From Hymenopellis radicata (lineage: Eukaryota; Basidiomycota; Agaricomycetes; Agaricales; Physalacriaceae): DNA of 27,783 nt. The stretch is taken from positions 1-27,783 of the forward strand of contig JADNRX010000655.1 in assembly GCA_015501595.1 (NCBI GenBank), given 5' to 3'. This document shows positions 26,295-27,783 of this stretch, one piece after another. Positions within the stretch are counted from its first letter, which is position 1; each line of letters opens with the position of its first letter. The translations under genes were made by a program, and so were the position numbers. Below the pieces are notes generated by a model. It searched no databases, had not been told where the DNA came from, and was given only the letters and a program-made list of their open reading frames with translations.

Positions 26295-27783
26295 CTATCG
26301 GAGTGGTCAGGAAATGGGTGTGATGTTAAGGAAAGAAATTGTACTTCATGATGAAGCACTGGACGCGACCCAAGCCATATTGAACGTGGCGGTAATGTCA
26401 AATGAATAAGCTATTCCTCCTACGATTTCTGTGCGCGTATCACGTAGTGGAAACCAGGTCACGATATATGGGTTGACGACGCGCTCTTCAGTATCATAAC
26501 CACCCAAATCGTCTACGCGAGCTCAAGTCAACGACTTCGCAGTTAGGGGCGACAACTAGCCTAAGCAAATCACCATTTCAACACGATTACTACGAACGTG
26601 ATAAATGGCAGCTTCTTCTTCTTCTGTGGGTGTCTATCAGGTGCTTGGTAAGAGTCGATCGCTGAAGACAAATAGGAAGTAACGGAGGACTACGTGCGGC
26701 GGCGTCGGATAGGTCGAGCATCAGTGTCTAGTATAATAGCGCGCCGATGTGTGCATGTGGAAGCCTCGTTCGCGTCACGATCGATGGTTTCTGACTCGAT
26801 CGTCGTAAGTACATTCACGTGGCGTTCATAAGCACGTAAAGACGGTAGGACCTGCGTTCCTACATGAGATGCTGCTTGGACATTGACGATGATGAGAATA
26901 AACGTACCCAGGATGGTGTAGTCCGAATGCAGGTTTGAGGTGTTCCTGAGGTGTTCTCCAGACCTCCGGAAAGGTAGCCGGAGCACAGCACATTGCTCTA
27001 CACCTCTGAAAAACGTCAGGCGGAAGCATTCAGACAGCAGCATTCCGGTATTCCTCAACTACGGTGTCTTCACTGGTTCCATTTTTTCACCTTTGCTTCC
27101 CGCCTTCAACTATTGTTCGGTTGTCGCTTCCTCATGTCTGCACCATACCACCTGTTCACGCCATCCGTCGCTCGGCAACTGTCTGTCAAGGCTTCTGAAG
27201 GTCTTCCAGTCTTTGCCGTATCCTGCAACAGGCGCCCGAGGTGGTTGAAGACGACGTCTTCGACGCGAGCGAGATGACGGTGGCCTGTGAAGATTGCTAA
27301 AACAAGTTACATACCCCTCATCGTCGAGAAATTTGGCTTCCGGCAAAGACTGTAATATAACTGGTATTCGGTGCACCAGTTTGTCCACTATTGAACAGAA
27401 CAAGCTCCGCTTGCGGGACACTTGGATCTTCCAGCATTTGTCGTTGTAGGGAATACTGAAGCTGGAAAGGGTTTCGGTTACGGCGTCGTCAGAGGTTTGA
27501 ATCTGCGTCCAGGTGGAAAGGCAGGAAAGCAAGGGTCGAGTCGATAGCGGCTAAAAATGCGGTGAGTTAGATGATCGCAAGTGATAGAGTGGGAATAAGA
27601 GGCGACGCAGCGATGGGTGGTCATGCGCTGCGCAGGATGGATTGGGTCTGGCATATGTTGATGCTCAAAGTCGGGTGGAATTAGGGCGATAGCTTGTTCG
27701 GCGATATATATGGTCTTTTCGAAGACAGCGATGAAATGTAACAAGAAGGAAATGCATGCAGTACAACATATCACGACAAGGAG
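26295..27783. other. Poorly resolved end of the window
   Basis: The minus strand has exon-like text at about 27320-27500 (TETLSSFSIPYNDKCWKIQV, HRIPVILQSLPEAKFLDDEG ending at a GTATGT donor near 27318) and, after a CTTCACAG acceptor, HRHLARVEDVVFNHLGRLLQ. Together they suggest part of a multi-exon host gene on the minus strand, running off or starting near the end of the window. I do not recognise a family and cannot fix the exons. 26402-26690 shows nothing. Confidence 0.25.

Overview
The window reads as nuclear DNA of a basidiomycete fungus, most likely an Agaricomycete. The evidence is a KDZ transposase with its CxC2 cysteine cluster, many 42-57 nt introns with GTRNGT donors and CTRAY-type branch points, an ER chaperone gene of the fungal ROT1 family, relics of small secreted proteins, a possible FunK1-kinase relic and a fungal flavin halogenase-like gene. 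Most of the sequence is transposon; only two host genes look fully intact: ROT1 (5741-6544, minus) and the halogenase-like gene (24010-25938, plus).

Layout. 60-633 (minus) is the C-terminal part of an unrecognised protein with a 25-residue unit amplified as a 74/75-bp tandem repeat. 1221-4881 (plus) is a broken nine-intron KDZ transposase gene, flanked by clusters of a TCATGTAT-like motif. 5741-6544 is ROT1. 7151-7501 is a secreted-protein relic with three in-frame stops. 7806-20570 is a 12.8-kb Ty3/Gypsy-type LTR element whose 427-bp LTRs differ at one position. Its gag is split by a 1,096-bp non-autonomous hAT-like element (9447-10542) with an 8-bp target duplication, and its gag-pol is cut by a long run of frame changes. 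20859-21175 is another secreted-protein relic. 21825-22426 is a MITE with a nested fold-back. 22637-23631 is probably a FunK1 relic. The last 1.8 kb after the halogenase gene holds only weak exons on the minus strand.

The most unusual part is between pol and the 3' LTR. On the strand opposite to gag-pol there are two spliced genes. One (16528-17565) has four exons and codes for 297 residues with six cysteines; the other (18054-19805) codes for about 551 residues. The first is intact across three predicted introns, although the sense pol in the same element is broken at nearly every step. The second unusual feature is the polarity of the damage: in gag-pol all nine recognisable frame changes have the same sign, each equal to one missing base. 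That could be real decay, a passively mobilised defective lineage, or an assembly artefact, and it should be settled first.

All calls come from reading the sequence and recalling families; nothing was searched.
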